Below are positions 31,078 through 39,584 of a stretch of DNA of 64,000 bases, piece after piece; within the stretch, counting starts at the first letter, position 1, and the number at the start of each line of letters is the position of its first letter. Under the pieces are notes generated by a model. The model made no database searches, was not told the DNA's origin, and saw only the letters and a program-made list of their open reading frames with translations. Where the stretch lies: the NCBI GenBank assembly GCA_910575155.1, contig CAJTDX010000006.1, positions 1 through 64,000 of the forward strand, read 5' to 3'. Source of the stretch: Lachnospiraceae bacterium (lineage in GTDB: Bacteria; Bacillota; Clostridia; Lachnospirales; Lachnospiraceae). The translations under genes and the position numbers were made by a program.

Positions 31078-33637
31078 CAATCGTCACCGTCCCCTCTGAG
31101 CCGTCCACCGTTATCATTTGTCCATTTTTAATACTTCTCGTGGCTGTGTGTGTCGCCATAACGGCAGGGATACCACATTCCCGCGCAACAATACTTGAAT
31201 GACTGAGAGGACCTCCAATATCCGTTACAATTCCACTTGCAGAGGCAAATAAGGGTGTCCAAGCCGGAGTTGTAGTAACGGCAACCAAAACACTTCCTGG
31301 CTGGAAATTTTTAAAATCTGCCGGACTATTTAGTATGCAGGCACGAGCTGTCACAACACCAGAACTGGTTCCTATACCCCTCAACACGGTTTTTCCATCT
31401 TTTTGTTTCTGTGGTGCATGTGATATGCTTTTTACTTTCTTCTCAGGTAACTGAGCTGGTGACACATAGCCCTGATACTTTTTGAGTTCCGCTTTTCGCT
31501 CAAGTATCGAATTTTTTCTATCGGATAAAGGTATATTTTTGTCTAACTGTACTATAAATTTTTCCAATTCCAATTTTGTGAGCCAATATATATCATCTAT
31601 ATGCGAAGTAGCTCCGCCACGTATAAGGCGTGCTGAAATTTCATGAAACATCTGGCGAATCAGAGGATGCCCCATTCCCATGCAATAAATAGCATTTTCA
31701 CGCATAGGAGCAGTTTCCTGCGCCCAATGGAGCAACTTCAAAAACAGTTTTTTGCGTGAGCCACCTATATGTTGTAAAATTTCTTCTTCTGCCTGTTTCC
31801 TATGCTTTTCAAATTTGGATTGACGTAAAAAAGGACTTTCACCTTTGCCTTCTACAAAGGTTTTTATGGATTCAAAGGTTGGTGTAAGTGTTTCCTGCGG
31901 TGTGGAATATGCAAAATCAAATTCATAAGCGGTACGACCAAACTCTTTAAAATACTGATTGATTCGATTTTTCCATTCTATCCATACTTCCAGCGAAACT
32001 TCGTCAGGCGGAACTGAGGACATAAAATTTTCCGCTATCTTTGCTGTTGGATTACTTTGCAGATAAAGGTTGAGAGTATTATTTTGCTTTACCCATTCCG
32101 AGAGACTCCACAGGTTCTTTTCGGCTTGCAGAGCAATCGTATCAAATCCAAGCAGGAAAACAGAAGTATCTGTCATACCAGCGCGACGAGCCGCTCCCTG
32201 AAAAAATTTTGTAAATAATGTTTCGCTGATAGAGGCGGCTGGCAATGTAAGCTGAATTCTTGTAAAATAAATACAAGCGGCATAAAATACAGTCTGAATC
32301 CCCTTCATTATTTGATGGGCATTCAGCGTATGCAGGGGCTTTTCTTCCCATTGTTTAATCACATCCTCAAATTCTTTTCGTGCTGTTTCCCAGCGTGCAA
32401 CACTGTTCGTGAGCGCACGGCGTAAAGATTGGGGTGAAAGGGATTTGACAGCAATCAAAAGAGGCTTTGAATTAGCGGAAAGATAAACATATCCGTTAAT
32501 AATCGTATATGCTCCGTTTTCTGGCAGTAGCTTTTTCGCACTTTTACCAAACATATCTATCCATAAAAGCGCCGACGCACGGTTGACTATTTCAAGCCCA
32601 AGTGTGGCGAATAAGGGCGTAACAGGATTTGGCAAGTGTTCCGCTAGACTGCCTTTTGTATATATAACATCCTTTTCCGGTAACGTCCATTCCGGCGGTA
32701 GGACAGTAATGGGGCGAGCCTGAACAATATACAACTTATCTTTTTCCAGTGCCCACTCTACATCCATAGGCATTTCATAATACTTCTCAATTTTTTTTCC
32801 AAGTTGTGTTAATCGCATAACTTGATTGCGAGTAAGAGCATGTTTTTTCCTCAACTGTTCAGGAGTTGGGATTTCTTCTGTTCCATCTGAGTTGCGGACT
32901 GTCATAATTTCTTTGTTTGCTACTTCATATGATACAATTCGTTCAGCATTTTTATCTACAACAATTGTATCAGGGGTGACTAAGCTAGAAACAACCGATT
33001 CGCCAAGTCCCCACGCGGCGTTAACAATCATTTCGCTACGTCTGCCATTGATAGGGTTTAGCGTAAACATAACGCCGGACGCATCGGAAAACGCAAGCTT
33101 TTGTACTACAACAGCAAGTGCGACAATTTCCTGCTTTATATCATTCTTCATGCGATAAGCAATAGCGCGAGCTGTCCATAGAGAAGCCCAGCACCTCTTT
33201 ACAGCGTCAAGAACTTCATTCTCACCTTGTATGTTAAGATAGGTTTCCTGCTGGCCTGCAAAAGAAGCGTCGGGCAAATCCTCGGCGGTTGCGGAGGAAC
33301 GGACAGCCACTGCTATATTTCCCAATCCGGCATATGCGGTTTTAATTGCATCGGATACTTCCTGCGGCATTTCTCCATCATGGAAAAGCATCCCTATCTG
33401 CGTAGATACATTTTCAAGCTGACTGGTATTGTTAGAGTCAATACCGTCCAGCAACTTATTAATGTGAGGTTGAATATGGTTCTTTTCAACAAAAATCTTG
33501 TATGAGGTAGTCGTAACATGAAAGCCCTCCGGCACAGGGATGCCCGCTGTCAAAAGTTTTGATAAAGACATACCTTTTCCGCCGACCATTTCAAGGGTTG
33601 CCTGTTTATGCAGCAAGGGTAGGGTATAATAAATCAT
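31070..33637 (-). CDS. Rifampin phosphotransferase-like / PEP-synthase-like enzyme
   Basis: 855 aa, close to the 860-870 aa of rifampin phosphotransferases. N-terminal ATP-grasp (PPDK_N) domain (MVGGKGMSLSKLL, then AVRSSATAEDLPDASFAGQ, then MFTLNPINGRRSEMIVNAAWGLGE), a central variable domain (about 330-760) and a C-terminal swivelling His domain with GGPLSHSSIVARECGIP (His about 813). Such enzymes use ATP to phosphorylate rifamycin; a general PEP synthase would have a PEP-binding TIM barrel, which is absent. I infer antibiotic inactivation; another hydroxylated substrate is possible. Confidence 0.8.
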   Translation of the reverse strand: MIYYTLPLLHKQATLEMVGGKGMSLSKLLTAGIPVPEGFHVTTTSYKIFVEKNHIQPHINKLLDGIDSNNTSQLENVSTQIGMLFHDGEMPQEVSDAIKTAYAGLGNIAVAVRSSATAEDLPDASFAGQQETYLNIQGENEVLDAVKRCWASLWTARAIAYRMKNDIKQEIVALAVVVQKLAFSDASGVMFTLNPINGRRSEMIVNAAWGLGESVVSSLVTPDTIVVDKNAERIVSYEVANKEIMTVRNSDGTEEIPTPEQLRKKHALTRNQVMRLTQLGKKIEKYYEMPMDVEWALEKDKLYIVQARPITVLPPEWTLPEKDVIYTKGSLAEHLPNPVTPLFATLGLEIVNRASALLWIDMFGKSAKKLLPENGAYTIINGYVYLSANSKPLLIAVKSLSPQSLRRALTNSVARWETARKEFEDVIKQWEEKPLHTLNAHQIMKGIQTVFYAACIYFTRIQLTLPAASISETLFTKFFQGAARRAGMTDTSVFLLGFDTIALQAEKNLWSLSEWVKQNNTLNLYLQSNPTAKIAENFMSSVPPDEVSLEVWIEWKNRINQYFKEFGRTAYEFDFAYSTPQETLTPTFESIKTFVEGKGESPFLRQSKFEKHRKQAEEEILQHIGGSRKKLFLKLLHWAQETAPMRENAIYCMGMGHPLIRQMFHEISARLIRGGATSHIDDIYWLTKLELEKFIVQLDKNIPLSDRKNSILERKAELKKYQGYVSPAQLPEKKVKSISHAPQKQKDGKTVLRGIGTSSGVVTARACILNSPADFKNFQPGSVLVAVTTTPAWTPLFASASGIVTDIGGPLSHSSIVARECGIPAVMATHTATRSIKNGQMITVDGSEGTVTIDE

Positions 33638-33639
33638 AA

Positions 33640-34245
33640 TTATTCACCTTCATCATTCATAATTCCGTGTAGAAATATATCCATTGTTTCATCAAGCATT
33701 TTCTCCGGACTGGCTGATGGTCGGGATGTGTAAATGATTGATATAATGGAGTTAATTAACAAACGCGTCATTAAATCGGCATTTGTCTTACGGAAGACGC
33801 CTGATTTCACTCCATTTTCAATTACAGATTTTATAATATCCTGATATGCGTAACGCGCAGTTTTCAGCCGCTTTCGATAATCTTCTTCTAAATAGTCAGA
33901 TTCTGTATTTAACCACATCAGCACCGTTCGATACTGCTTTGGTACTCCAAGATGATTCAGCATGATTTTTCTAAGACACTGTTCCGGCGAGGATTCATCG
34001 GCAATAATCCTATGAACCTTTTTAATTATTTCTTCTATTTCTTTCTCAACTGCATATACAACAATCTCGTCTTTCGTTTTGAAAAAATCATACAGACTGG
34101 ACTTTCCCATGTTTGCTAAAATCGCAATTTCCCTCATTGATGTTTTTTGGAATCCATTTTTCTCTATGAGCTGCAAAGCAACACTGATTATTTCTTCTCG
34201 ACGCTCTTCTTGTTGTTCTGGTGTAAGCATAATTCCTTTTGGCAT
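33640..34245 (-). CDS. TetR-family repressor
   Basis: 201 aa from MPKGIMLTPEQQEERREEI, AGGAGG nine bases upstream. HTH: EKNGFQKTSMREIAILANMG followed by KSSLYDFFKTKDEIV. The C-terminal helical domain is the ligand/dimer part. It lies two bases before the phosphotransferase-like gene, and two operator palindromes overlap its own promoter, so it very likely represses the tetR-rph-MFS operon until a ligand binds. Confidence 0.9.
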   Translation of the reverse strand: MPKGIMLTPEQQEERREEIISVALQLIEKNGFQKTSMREIAILANMGKSSLYDFFKTKDEIVVYAVEKEIEEIIKKVHRIIADESSPEQCLRKIMLNHLGVPKQYRTVLMWLNTESDYLEEDYRKRLKTARYAYQDIIKSVIENGVKSGVFRKTNADLMTRLLINSIISIIYTSRPSASPEKMLDETMDIFLHGIMNDEGE

Positions 34246-34263
34246 ATTATGATACCTCCTTAT

Positions 34264-34325
34264 AGCGACCATCGGTCGCTTCTTGTTTTGCTATCATTAT
34301 ATAGCGACCGATGGTCGCTTGTCAA
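34264..34325 (-). promoter_or_regulatory. tetR promoter with two 17-bp operators
   Basis: On the minus strand -35 TTGACA (34320-34325) and -10 TATAAT (34296-34301) are both consensus. The 18-base spacer consists almost wholly of the palindrome AGCGACCATCGGTCGCT (34303-34319). A second palindrome, AGCGACCGATGGTCGCT, lies downstream at 34264-34280 next to the ribosome site. Repressor binding would block polymerase. Confidence 0.9.
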
Positions 34326-34369
34326 GGCTAATTTTTTTCCTCTTTTGGCATTCGGATTGCTTACAGAGA

Positions 34370-34590
34370 ATTTTGACCATGAGTATATTCCTATATATTC
34401 TGCACATAGTCAAGTTGAATATCATCCCAAGTGCATCCGCATAAAAGCTACAAGATTACCCTCCCTCTAGTTGCTTGTAAATGCAAACAATTACAGATTC
34501 GGATACCAACGTAACAAATCAGACAGCCCTTCGGATTCCAGTTTCCTGATCACATAACTCAACCACTCCTCCGGCGTGGGCATGTCACCT
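34370..34590 (-). repeat. Decayed partial copy of the 36117-36340 segment
   Basis: From GACCATGAGTATATTCC to GTCACC this stretch aligns by eye with 36117-36340, with many substitutions. It includes the last 31 codons of the Spo0A-C-like gene found intact at 36235, ending here at the TAA at 34491. No promoter or start remains. It fills the gap between the tetR promoter and DUF3788. Confidence 0.7.
34491..34590 (-). pseudogene. C-terminal fragment of Spo0A-C-like gene
   Basis: The minus strand encodes GDMPTPEEWLSYVIRKLE and then SEGLSDLLRWYPNL before the stop, nearly identical to the end of the gene at 36235-36486. The sequence upstream of GDMP is unrelated, so only the tail was retained. Confidence 0.75.
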
Positions 34591-34594
34591 GCTA

Positions 34595-35023
34595 TTATAG
34601 TGGCATACGTTTCCGAAGATTGATAAGGCTAAAAACATCCTCCATGATCCTTTCGTTCTTGACATCCAGCATTACCCATTTCTGTCCATTTCCAGCTTTA
34701 GTAGCTTTGAATACCGTTTGTACATAGTTCGAGCATAGCGGCATGAGAAGCTCTGCCTCTGCAAGTTCATGACTTCCTATGACCACGAGGGCGATAAAAT
34801 AGCCTTTCATTGGATAGAGCGTACAAAGGGATCTTCCGCTCTTTTTGTACTTAATATTCCAGCCAGCCTGCATGGAACAACGGCTGTGTTCCATGCAAGG
34901 CTTGATCTGGTAGGCGGACTGGATACGCTCATTGAAGTCCGCCCATAACGGGCTGCAAATATATTCTGTGACCTGCTCCCACGTTGGCGGCGTTACATTT
35001 GAATAGAGCATATTCCAATCCAT
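34595..35023 (-). CDS. DUF3788 family protein (paralog 2)
   Basis: 142 aa. WNIKYKKSGRSLCTLYPMKG, then FIALVVIGSHELAEAELLM and GNGQKWVMLDVKNERIMED parallel the copy at 27557. Its N-terminus (WEQVTEYICSPLWADFNERI) is better conserved in shape. It follows the AraC-type regulator gene by 14 bases, so may share its promoter. Confidence 0.85.
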   Translation of the reverse strand: MDWNMLYSNVTPPTWEQVTEYICSPLWADFNERIQSAYQIKPCMEHSRCSMQAGWNIKYKKSGRSLCTLYPMKGYFIALVVIGSHELAEAELLMPLCSNYVQTVFKATKAGNGQKWVMLDVKNERIMEDVFSLINLRKRMPL

Positions 35024-35037
35024 CCTAATTTCCCTCC

Positions 35038-35967
35038 TTAGGCCCGACTATCCAGCGGCAAAGGCTTGACCCAAATTTCCATGTATGCCATGTCCTCTGC
35101 ATCCCGGTAATACTTTTCCGCAGAGAAGGGTTCCGTGGCCAGGTTATGGTGCGACAGCCATGTGCCAAAAAGATACTTGCTGGCCTGATCCAAAGCAACC
35201 GTCACCAAATCCTCAAATTTTTCTGCTTCAATTTTGCAAACGATGTATTCGCCTGCGGGAAGTTCTTTCTTTACGAAACCGTCCTGCAACTGGCCCGGTA
35301 CATTTTTAGCAAAGCCACCTGCAAAATAGGCGAAAAGGCCTTGCGTAGCATCTTCCGTATGGGACATTCCCATTTCTATGCTGGTATCGAGGTCGGACAA
35401 AATTGAGGCTTTCTCCGTGTGATACCGTTTCCAAAGCTGACCCGGCGCATCCACGCCGGTGCTTTCGCCAGCCGGAACCTGCTCAGAAATACGAACTTCG
35501 GTCTCCAGACCAAGGTAGGTCTCCGGGGTCGCCAGCGATTTTCTCTGAATTTCCAAAACGATATCTCCCGCTACCAGCGGAACCCCTTCGTCAACCAGAA
35601 CGTAGTTCATGGAAATCTCCGGCTTTTCAAATGTGTTGAGCATTGGTGAATTCCTCCTATAGTCTTCGGGAGTAATCCCATACGTTTCCTTGAAAGCCCG
35701 TGTAAAGTTTGCGTGGCTGGAAAAGCCGTAGTCTAAGGCGACGTCAAGGATTCTCTGTTCGGAGTCCCCCAGATTCTCGATCACCTTTGCCAAACGGCGG
35801 AGCTTCACATATTCCTGCACCGATTTATTCACCAGTCGCTTGAACAAGCGCTGGAAATAAAATGGGGACAGGCCAACGGTGTTTGCCAATTCCTCCGTCG
35901 AAATTTCTTCAGCCAGGTGTTCCTCGATAAAAGTCAAGGATTGTTCGATTGTTTCCCATGCGTGCAT
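35038..35967 (-). CDS. AraC-family regulator with GyrI-like effector domain
   Basis: 309 aa. N-terminal double HTH: EEISTEELANTVGLSPFYFQRLFKR, then ILDVALDYGFSSHANFTRAFKETYG. The C-terminal 190 residues are a GyrI-like (Rob/SoxS-associated) ligand domain ending MAYMEIWVKPL. This layout matches Rob/TetD-like drug-responsive activators. AGGAGG lies seven bases before the ATG. A palindromic stretch lies in the upstream gap near 36000. Confidence 0.9.
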   Translation of the reverse strand: MHAWETIEQSLTFIEEHLAEEISTEELANTVGLSPFYFQRLFKRLVNKSVQEYVKLRRLAKVIENLGDSEQRILDVALDYGFSSHANFTRAFKETYGITPEDYRRNSPMLNTFEKPEISMNYVLVDEGVPLVAGDIVLEIQRKSLATPETYLGLETEVRISEQVPAGESTGVDAPGQLWKRYHTEKASILSDLDTSIEMGMSHTEDATQGLFAYFAGGFAKNVPGQLQDGFVKKELPAGEYIVCKIEAEKFEDLVTVALDQASKYLFGTWLSHHNLATEPFSAEKYYRDAEDMAYMEIWVKPLPLDSRA

Positions 35968-36234
35968 TACAGCACCTCCTATGATTAATGTTCATAGCTA
36001 TGAGCAAAATGTCGTTTAGCTCATCCCTATGATGTTCACATCATACCACGTTATTTCCGGCTGGGCTTTTCACACAATGCCCTTTTGATGTGCGGCGTTG
36101 TTTGAGATGCCCCTCGACCATGAGTATATTGCCGTACATTGCACACACAGTCAAGTTGAATATCGTTCCACCTTTTTCATTGCAGAAAGAGAGAAAATTT
36201 GCTCGACTTTTGATTTTCATGTAAATACACAAAG

Positions 36235-36486
36235 TCAAAGATTGGGATACCAGCGGAGCAGCTCAGACAGTCCCTCGGATTCCAGCTTTCTGACCACATA
36301 ACTTAACCACTCTTCCGGTGTAGGCATATCCCCTGTGTGGGGAATTTTCTCCCATTGTGCCCGTCGTATTGGGTCTGGGTCATTCATCCCCGATTTTATG
36401 CGGGCTGAAATAATCGCCCTCATCTCTTCCACTGTAATATTCCTGTCTCTCGCCAGCTTCTCAAAAAACGTTCTATACTCCGGCAT
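36235..36486 (-). CDS. Small Spo0A-C-terminal-like protein, 83 aa
   Basis: Starts MPEYRTFFEKLARDRNITVEEM after AAAGGAGG. Continues ISARIKSGMNDPDPIRRAQW and PTPEEWLSYVVRKLESEG. The -NDPDP-...-W-x-x-IP-x-x-G-x-x-PTPEE- pattern is that of small clostridial proteins annotated as Spo0A C-terminal-domain-like. Function unknown. It diverges from the XRE gene at 36646; the intergenic region contains TATGCC/GGCATA inverted repeats. Confidence 0.7.
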   Translation of the reverse strand: MPEYRTFFEKLARDRNITVEEMRAIISARIKSGMNDPDPIRRAQWEKIPHTGDMPTPEEWLSYVVRKLESEGLSELLRWYPNL

Positions 36487-36645
36487 ATGCCTGCCTCCTT
36501 TCGTTCCATACGAGTAGTATGCCATATTTGAGGCATAATATAAACGGTTTTATGCCCGTGAAAGGATATAGTTTATCTACCAATCCAGACTATTATAGCA
36601 CCACTCAAGGGCTTAAAATAGACATAAGGAAAGGCGGACTACAAA

Positions 36646-36948
36646 ATGGATGTACAGAAACGAATCAAAAATCTGATGGAATTGAGGGGTTGGACAGACT
36701 ACCGGCTGGCGAAAGAAGCGGGGCTTTCCCATTCCACAGTTACAAATATGTTCAACCGCAGCAATGCTCCAACTTTACCGACCCTGGAGGCTGTATGCAG
36801 AGCGTTTGGCATAACGCTGTCTCAGTTCTTTGAGGATTTTGAAGACAATGAGACGCTGCAGGAACAGAGGCTTTTATTTTCAAAATGGAGTACCTTTACA
36901 CCAGATCAGAGAAAAATCTTGCTTGACCTTATGGATATCATAAAATGA
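36646..36948 (+). CDS. XRE/Cro-CI-type transcription regulator
   Basis: 100 aa. HTH_3: VQKRIKNLMELRGWTDYRLAKE, then SHSTVTNMFNRSNAPTLPTL, then VCRAFGITLSQFFED. The short C-terminal part (WSTFTPDQRKILLDLMDII) is helical. The only plus-strand gene in the island, at its right boundary, it is placed like an element regulator. Ribosome site AGGAAAGGCGG is about 10 bases upstream. Confidence 0.9.
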   Translation: MDVQKRIKNLMELRGWTDYRLAKEAGLSHSTVTNMFNRSNAPTLPTLEAVCRAFGITLSQFFEDFEDNETLQEQRLLFSKWSTFTPDQRKILLDLMDIIK

Positions 36949-36955
36949 TGGAAAG

Positions 36956-36991
36956 CCGCAGTCGCTCCACAGCGTGGAGTCTGCGGTTTTT
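36956..36991 (+). terminator. Terminator of the XRE gene
   Basis: Stem CCGCAG(TCG)CTCCAC / GTGGAGTCTGCGG followed by five T, seven bases after the TGA stop. Confidence 0.75.
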
Positions 36992-37144
36992 GATTTTGTG
37001 TTATAGTGACGCCATACAATGTCCATCTTGTCTACTCAACCCTCCTGTAACAATCCTATCTCCACAACCTACCATATATCCAACCTGTCCACTCAACCCT
37101 ACGTCAGTTTTTACCGTAGACCAGTTTCCAAAGAGTTACAAAAC

Positions 37145-37195
37145 GCAAAAAATCCGGGAGCCGGAATTACCCATCGGCAATTCCCTACTCCCGGA
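37145..37195 (-). terminator. Terminator of rlmD
   Basis: On the minus strand TCCGGGAG pairs with CTCCCGGA around an inner AATT-containing loop and six T follow. It ends the rlmD transcript. The gap 36992-37144 between the two terminators has no credible gene. Confidence 0.75.
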
Positions 37196-37226
37196 AACCC
37201 CTTGTTTTCTACACTTTTTTGTACTT

Positions 37227-38642
37227 CTATTTCTCAACTCTTGACATCAATACTACCGTCTCAACATGCCCCGTTCCCGGAAACATATCCACACAACTAA
37301 CTCTTTCCACCATATACCCCCGTTCCTGCAAAATCTCAAGATCCCTTGCCAAACTGGTAGGCTTACAGGAGATATAAACCATTTTATCTACCCCATAATC
37401 TATAATTCGTCCTAGTGCTTTGGGATGAATACCATCTCTTGGCGGATCTAACACTATAAAATCTGGCTGATCAGAAATATGTTCCAGAACTTTCAGCACG
37501 TCTCCTGCCAGAAACTCACAATTCTGCAGTCCATTGATCTTTGCATTTTCCTTTGCCGCTTCCACAGCTTCCTCTACAATCTCCACGCCAATAACTTTCT
37601 CAGTCACCGATGCCAATATCTGCGCTATGGTTCCTGTACCGCTGTATAAATCATACACCACTCTGCCATTTCCTGCATCAGCAATAAATTCCCGTACTGT
37701 CTCATACAAGACCTCAGCGCCCAGAGAATTCGTCTGAAAGAACGAAAACGGTGAAATACGAAAACGAAGTCCCAAAATTTCTTCATAAAAATAATCCTGT
37801 CCATACAGCACATTAGTTCCCTGATTAATCACTGCATCTGCCAGACTGTCATTTAAAGTATGCAAAATTCCTACTATTTTTCCTTCCAAATGAAGCTGCA
37901 GTAACTTATCCTTCAATCCTTCCAGAAGCCGCTCCTGCTTCTGCCCTGTAATCTGGCTCGTTGTCACCAGATCTATCAGAATCTCTCCCGTCTTTGCCGC
38001 TTTTCGCACCAGCAAATGCCTCAAATACCCTGTATGACGCATTTTATGATAATATGGTATGTTCTGGTCCTGAAAATACGTCAAAACCGCCAGCAAAATG
38101 TCAGAATAATCCTGATCCACTATTTTACATCCACACACTGTTACAATATCATGAAAACTTCCCCGCTTGTGCATTCCCAGAGAAAGAGGTCCATCTTTCA
38201 CGCTGTCTCCAAAAGAAAATTCCATCTTATTCCGATATGCAAATTGTCTTGGACTTGCTTTGACACCTTCAAAAATATCGTCAAATGACTTTCCTCCGCG
38301 CCGCTGCCTGAACGCTTCACAAACAGGCTCCAGCAATTCTCTGACCTGCTGTTCTTTTAAATCGAGTTGACGCTCATAGGATAAATTCAGATACGTACAG
38401 CCGCCGCAAATACCAAAATGTTCACATGGTACCTCCTTCAATTCCATAAATGACTTCTCCAAAACCTGCAAAAGCCTGCCTTCTCCTCTTCCTTTCCGGA
38501 CCTTGTTAATGGAAAAAGAAATCTTCTGCCCTGGTATCACATTCTTTACCACCACTTTCTTTCCATTTTCCAGTGTTATAATCCCCTTATTTGGAAACGA
38601 TACCCTCTCTACAATTCCCTCACAGATCTGTCCTTTTTTCAT
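37227..38642 (-). CDS. rlmD: 23S rRNA (uracil-C5)-methyltransferase RlmD/TrmA family
   Basis: 471 aa from MKKGQICEGIVERV with GGAGGAGAAT upstream. N-terminal TRAM domain (1-60), Fe-S cysteines in CEHFGICGGC and VCGCKI, SAM motif VVYDLYSGTGTIAQIL, DPPRDGIHPKAL, catalytic Cys in VYISCKPTSLARDL and the end motif GTGHVETVVLMSRV. It methylates a uridine in 23S rRNA. The 3' end codes HVETVVL, the place where several conjugative elements integrate in Gram-positive bacteria; the cargo island begins just beyond. Confidence 0.93.
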   Translation of the reverse strand: MKKGQICEGIVERVSFPNKGIITLENGKKVVVKNVIPGQKISFSINKVRKGRGEGRLLQVLEKSFMELKEVPCEHFGICGGCTYLNLSYERQLDLKEQQVRELLEPVCEAFRQRRGGKSFDDIFEGVKASPRQFAYRNKMEFSFGDSVKDGPLSLGMHKRGSFHDIVTVCGCKIVDQDYSDILLAVLTYFQDQNIPYYHKMRHTGYLRHLLVRKAAKTGEILIDLVTTSQITGQKQERLLEGLKDKLLQLHLEGKIVGILHTLNDSLADAVINQGTNVLYGQDYFYEEILGLRFRISPFSFFQTNSLGAEVLYETVREFIADAGNGRVVYDLYSGTGTIAQILASVTEKVIGVEIVEEAVEAAKENAKINGLQNCEFLAGDVLKVLEHISDQPDFIVLDPPRDGIHPKALGRIIDYGVDKMVYISCKPTSLARDLEILQERGYMVERVSCVDMFPGTGHVETVVLMSRVEK

Positions 38643-38904
38643 ATTCTCCTCCATAAGCAACGGCTGCGATATCAATCGCATACACAACAAAACTTAAATT
38701 ATCACTAAAACAAAACGGATAAGCCCGCATCATCTTTCCCATATTCTAAATCTGAAAGCATTGGCATCCAGTGAAACGCCGTTTCATAAAATCCAAAGAC
38801 AATCAGAGCACTTTACTTAAAACTCTGCTAAAAAACAGATTTTATTCCTTGCGCAAATACAAAATTCCAATTGAGAAATTTCATATATCAATTCAGAAAG
38901 AAAC

Positions 38905-39042
38905 AAAGAATCCTGCTCTGCAGGATTCTCCGCCTGCGGCGGGTCGCTTTAGCGGCATATTTCTTTTTCGCCGCAGTGCGATCATAGTTTATAGGAAAGA
39001 TACTTTCACGCATTAGCGTGACAAGGTCTTTCCTATAAGAGA
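38905..39042. repeat. Composite intergenic repeat (module B then A)
   Basis: Module B (38905-38985, beginning AAAGAATCCTGCTCTGCAGG and ending CCGCAGTGCGATCA) and module A (38989-39042, TATAGGAAAGATACTTTC ... CTTTCCTATA) recur at 43981-44115 in the opposite order. Both contain self-complementary arms. The surrounding gap 38643-39226 holds no gene. Confidence 0.75.
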
Positions 39043-39070
39043 AAAAAGACTCCCACATACTGCGGGAGTC
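39042..39070 (-). terminator. Terminator after the small membrane protein gene
   Basis: Stem GACTCCC / GGGAGTC followed by six T on the minus strand, about 160 bases after the stop at 39227. Confidence 0.6.
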
Positions 39071-39226
39071 CCTGTCTGCATCCTTTCCGGATTCTTCATT
39101 CTAACACACATCTCATCATAAAATATGCCCTCTCTGGAGTATCCCCTCATGACCATCTGACTGTTTCACCAGGCATACCCTTGGGCCATTTACAATATCA
39201 AGATTATTTCCATCACGGATTACTTC

Positions 39227-39484
39227 CTATTCTTCACTCTCATCCTCGTCATCAAAGAAATCATCCTCGAAGTCATCCTCAAAATCTTCCTCAAAATCTT
39301 CCAGATAATCTGGTGTAAAGAAACGATATACGCCATATGCAATAGCTGCAACTGCTACCACTGCTCCAGCTATAGCGCAAATCCAAAGTACCTTTGATTT
39401 CTTCTTCTCACAGCTGTCCTGCTTGTGCAATAATTCGTTTAATTTTACTGAACTCAACAATTCATCAAACCTCTCTTTATTCAT
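39227..39484 (-). CDS. Small single-pass membrane protein with acidic tail
   Basis: 85 aa from MNKERFDELLSSVKLNELL, AAGGAGAGG upstream. One membrane segment (VLWICAIAGAVVAVAAIAYGVY) follows a KKK stop, and the tail is almost purely Asp/Glu/Phe (DFEEDFEDDFEDDFFDDEDE). By the positive-inside rule the acidic tail is outside. Short proteins of this type are common in Lachnospiraceae and have no assigned function. Confidence 0.7.
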   Translation of the reverse strand: MNKERFDELLSSVKLNELLHKQDSCEKKKSKVLWICAIAGAVVAVAAIAYGVYRFFTPDYLEDFEEDFEDDFEDDFFDDEDESEE

Positions 39485-39584
39485 GATTACCTCTCCTTCT
39501 CTGGAAAATTTGTAAGTCATCAAACTTTTGCCTGATGATATTATAACACATCTTTACAGATTAGCATACCAAATTTTTGAAATT

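Noticed and set aside
31070-33637. Housekeeping phosphoenolpyruvate synthase
   Set aside because: The His domain is at the C-terminus with no PEP-binding TIM barrel, and the gene is in a TetR/MFS operon on an island, which fits an antibiotic phosphotransferase better.
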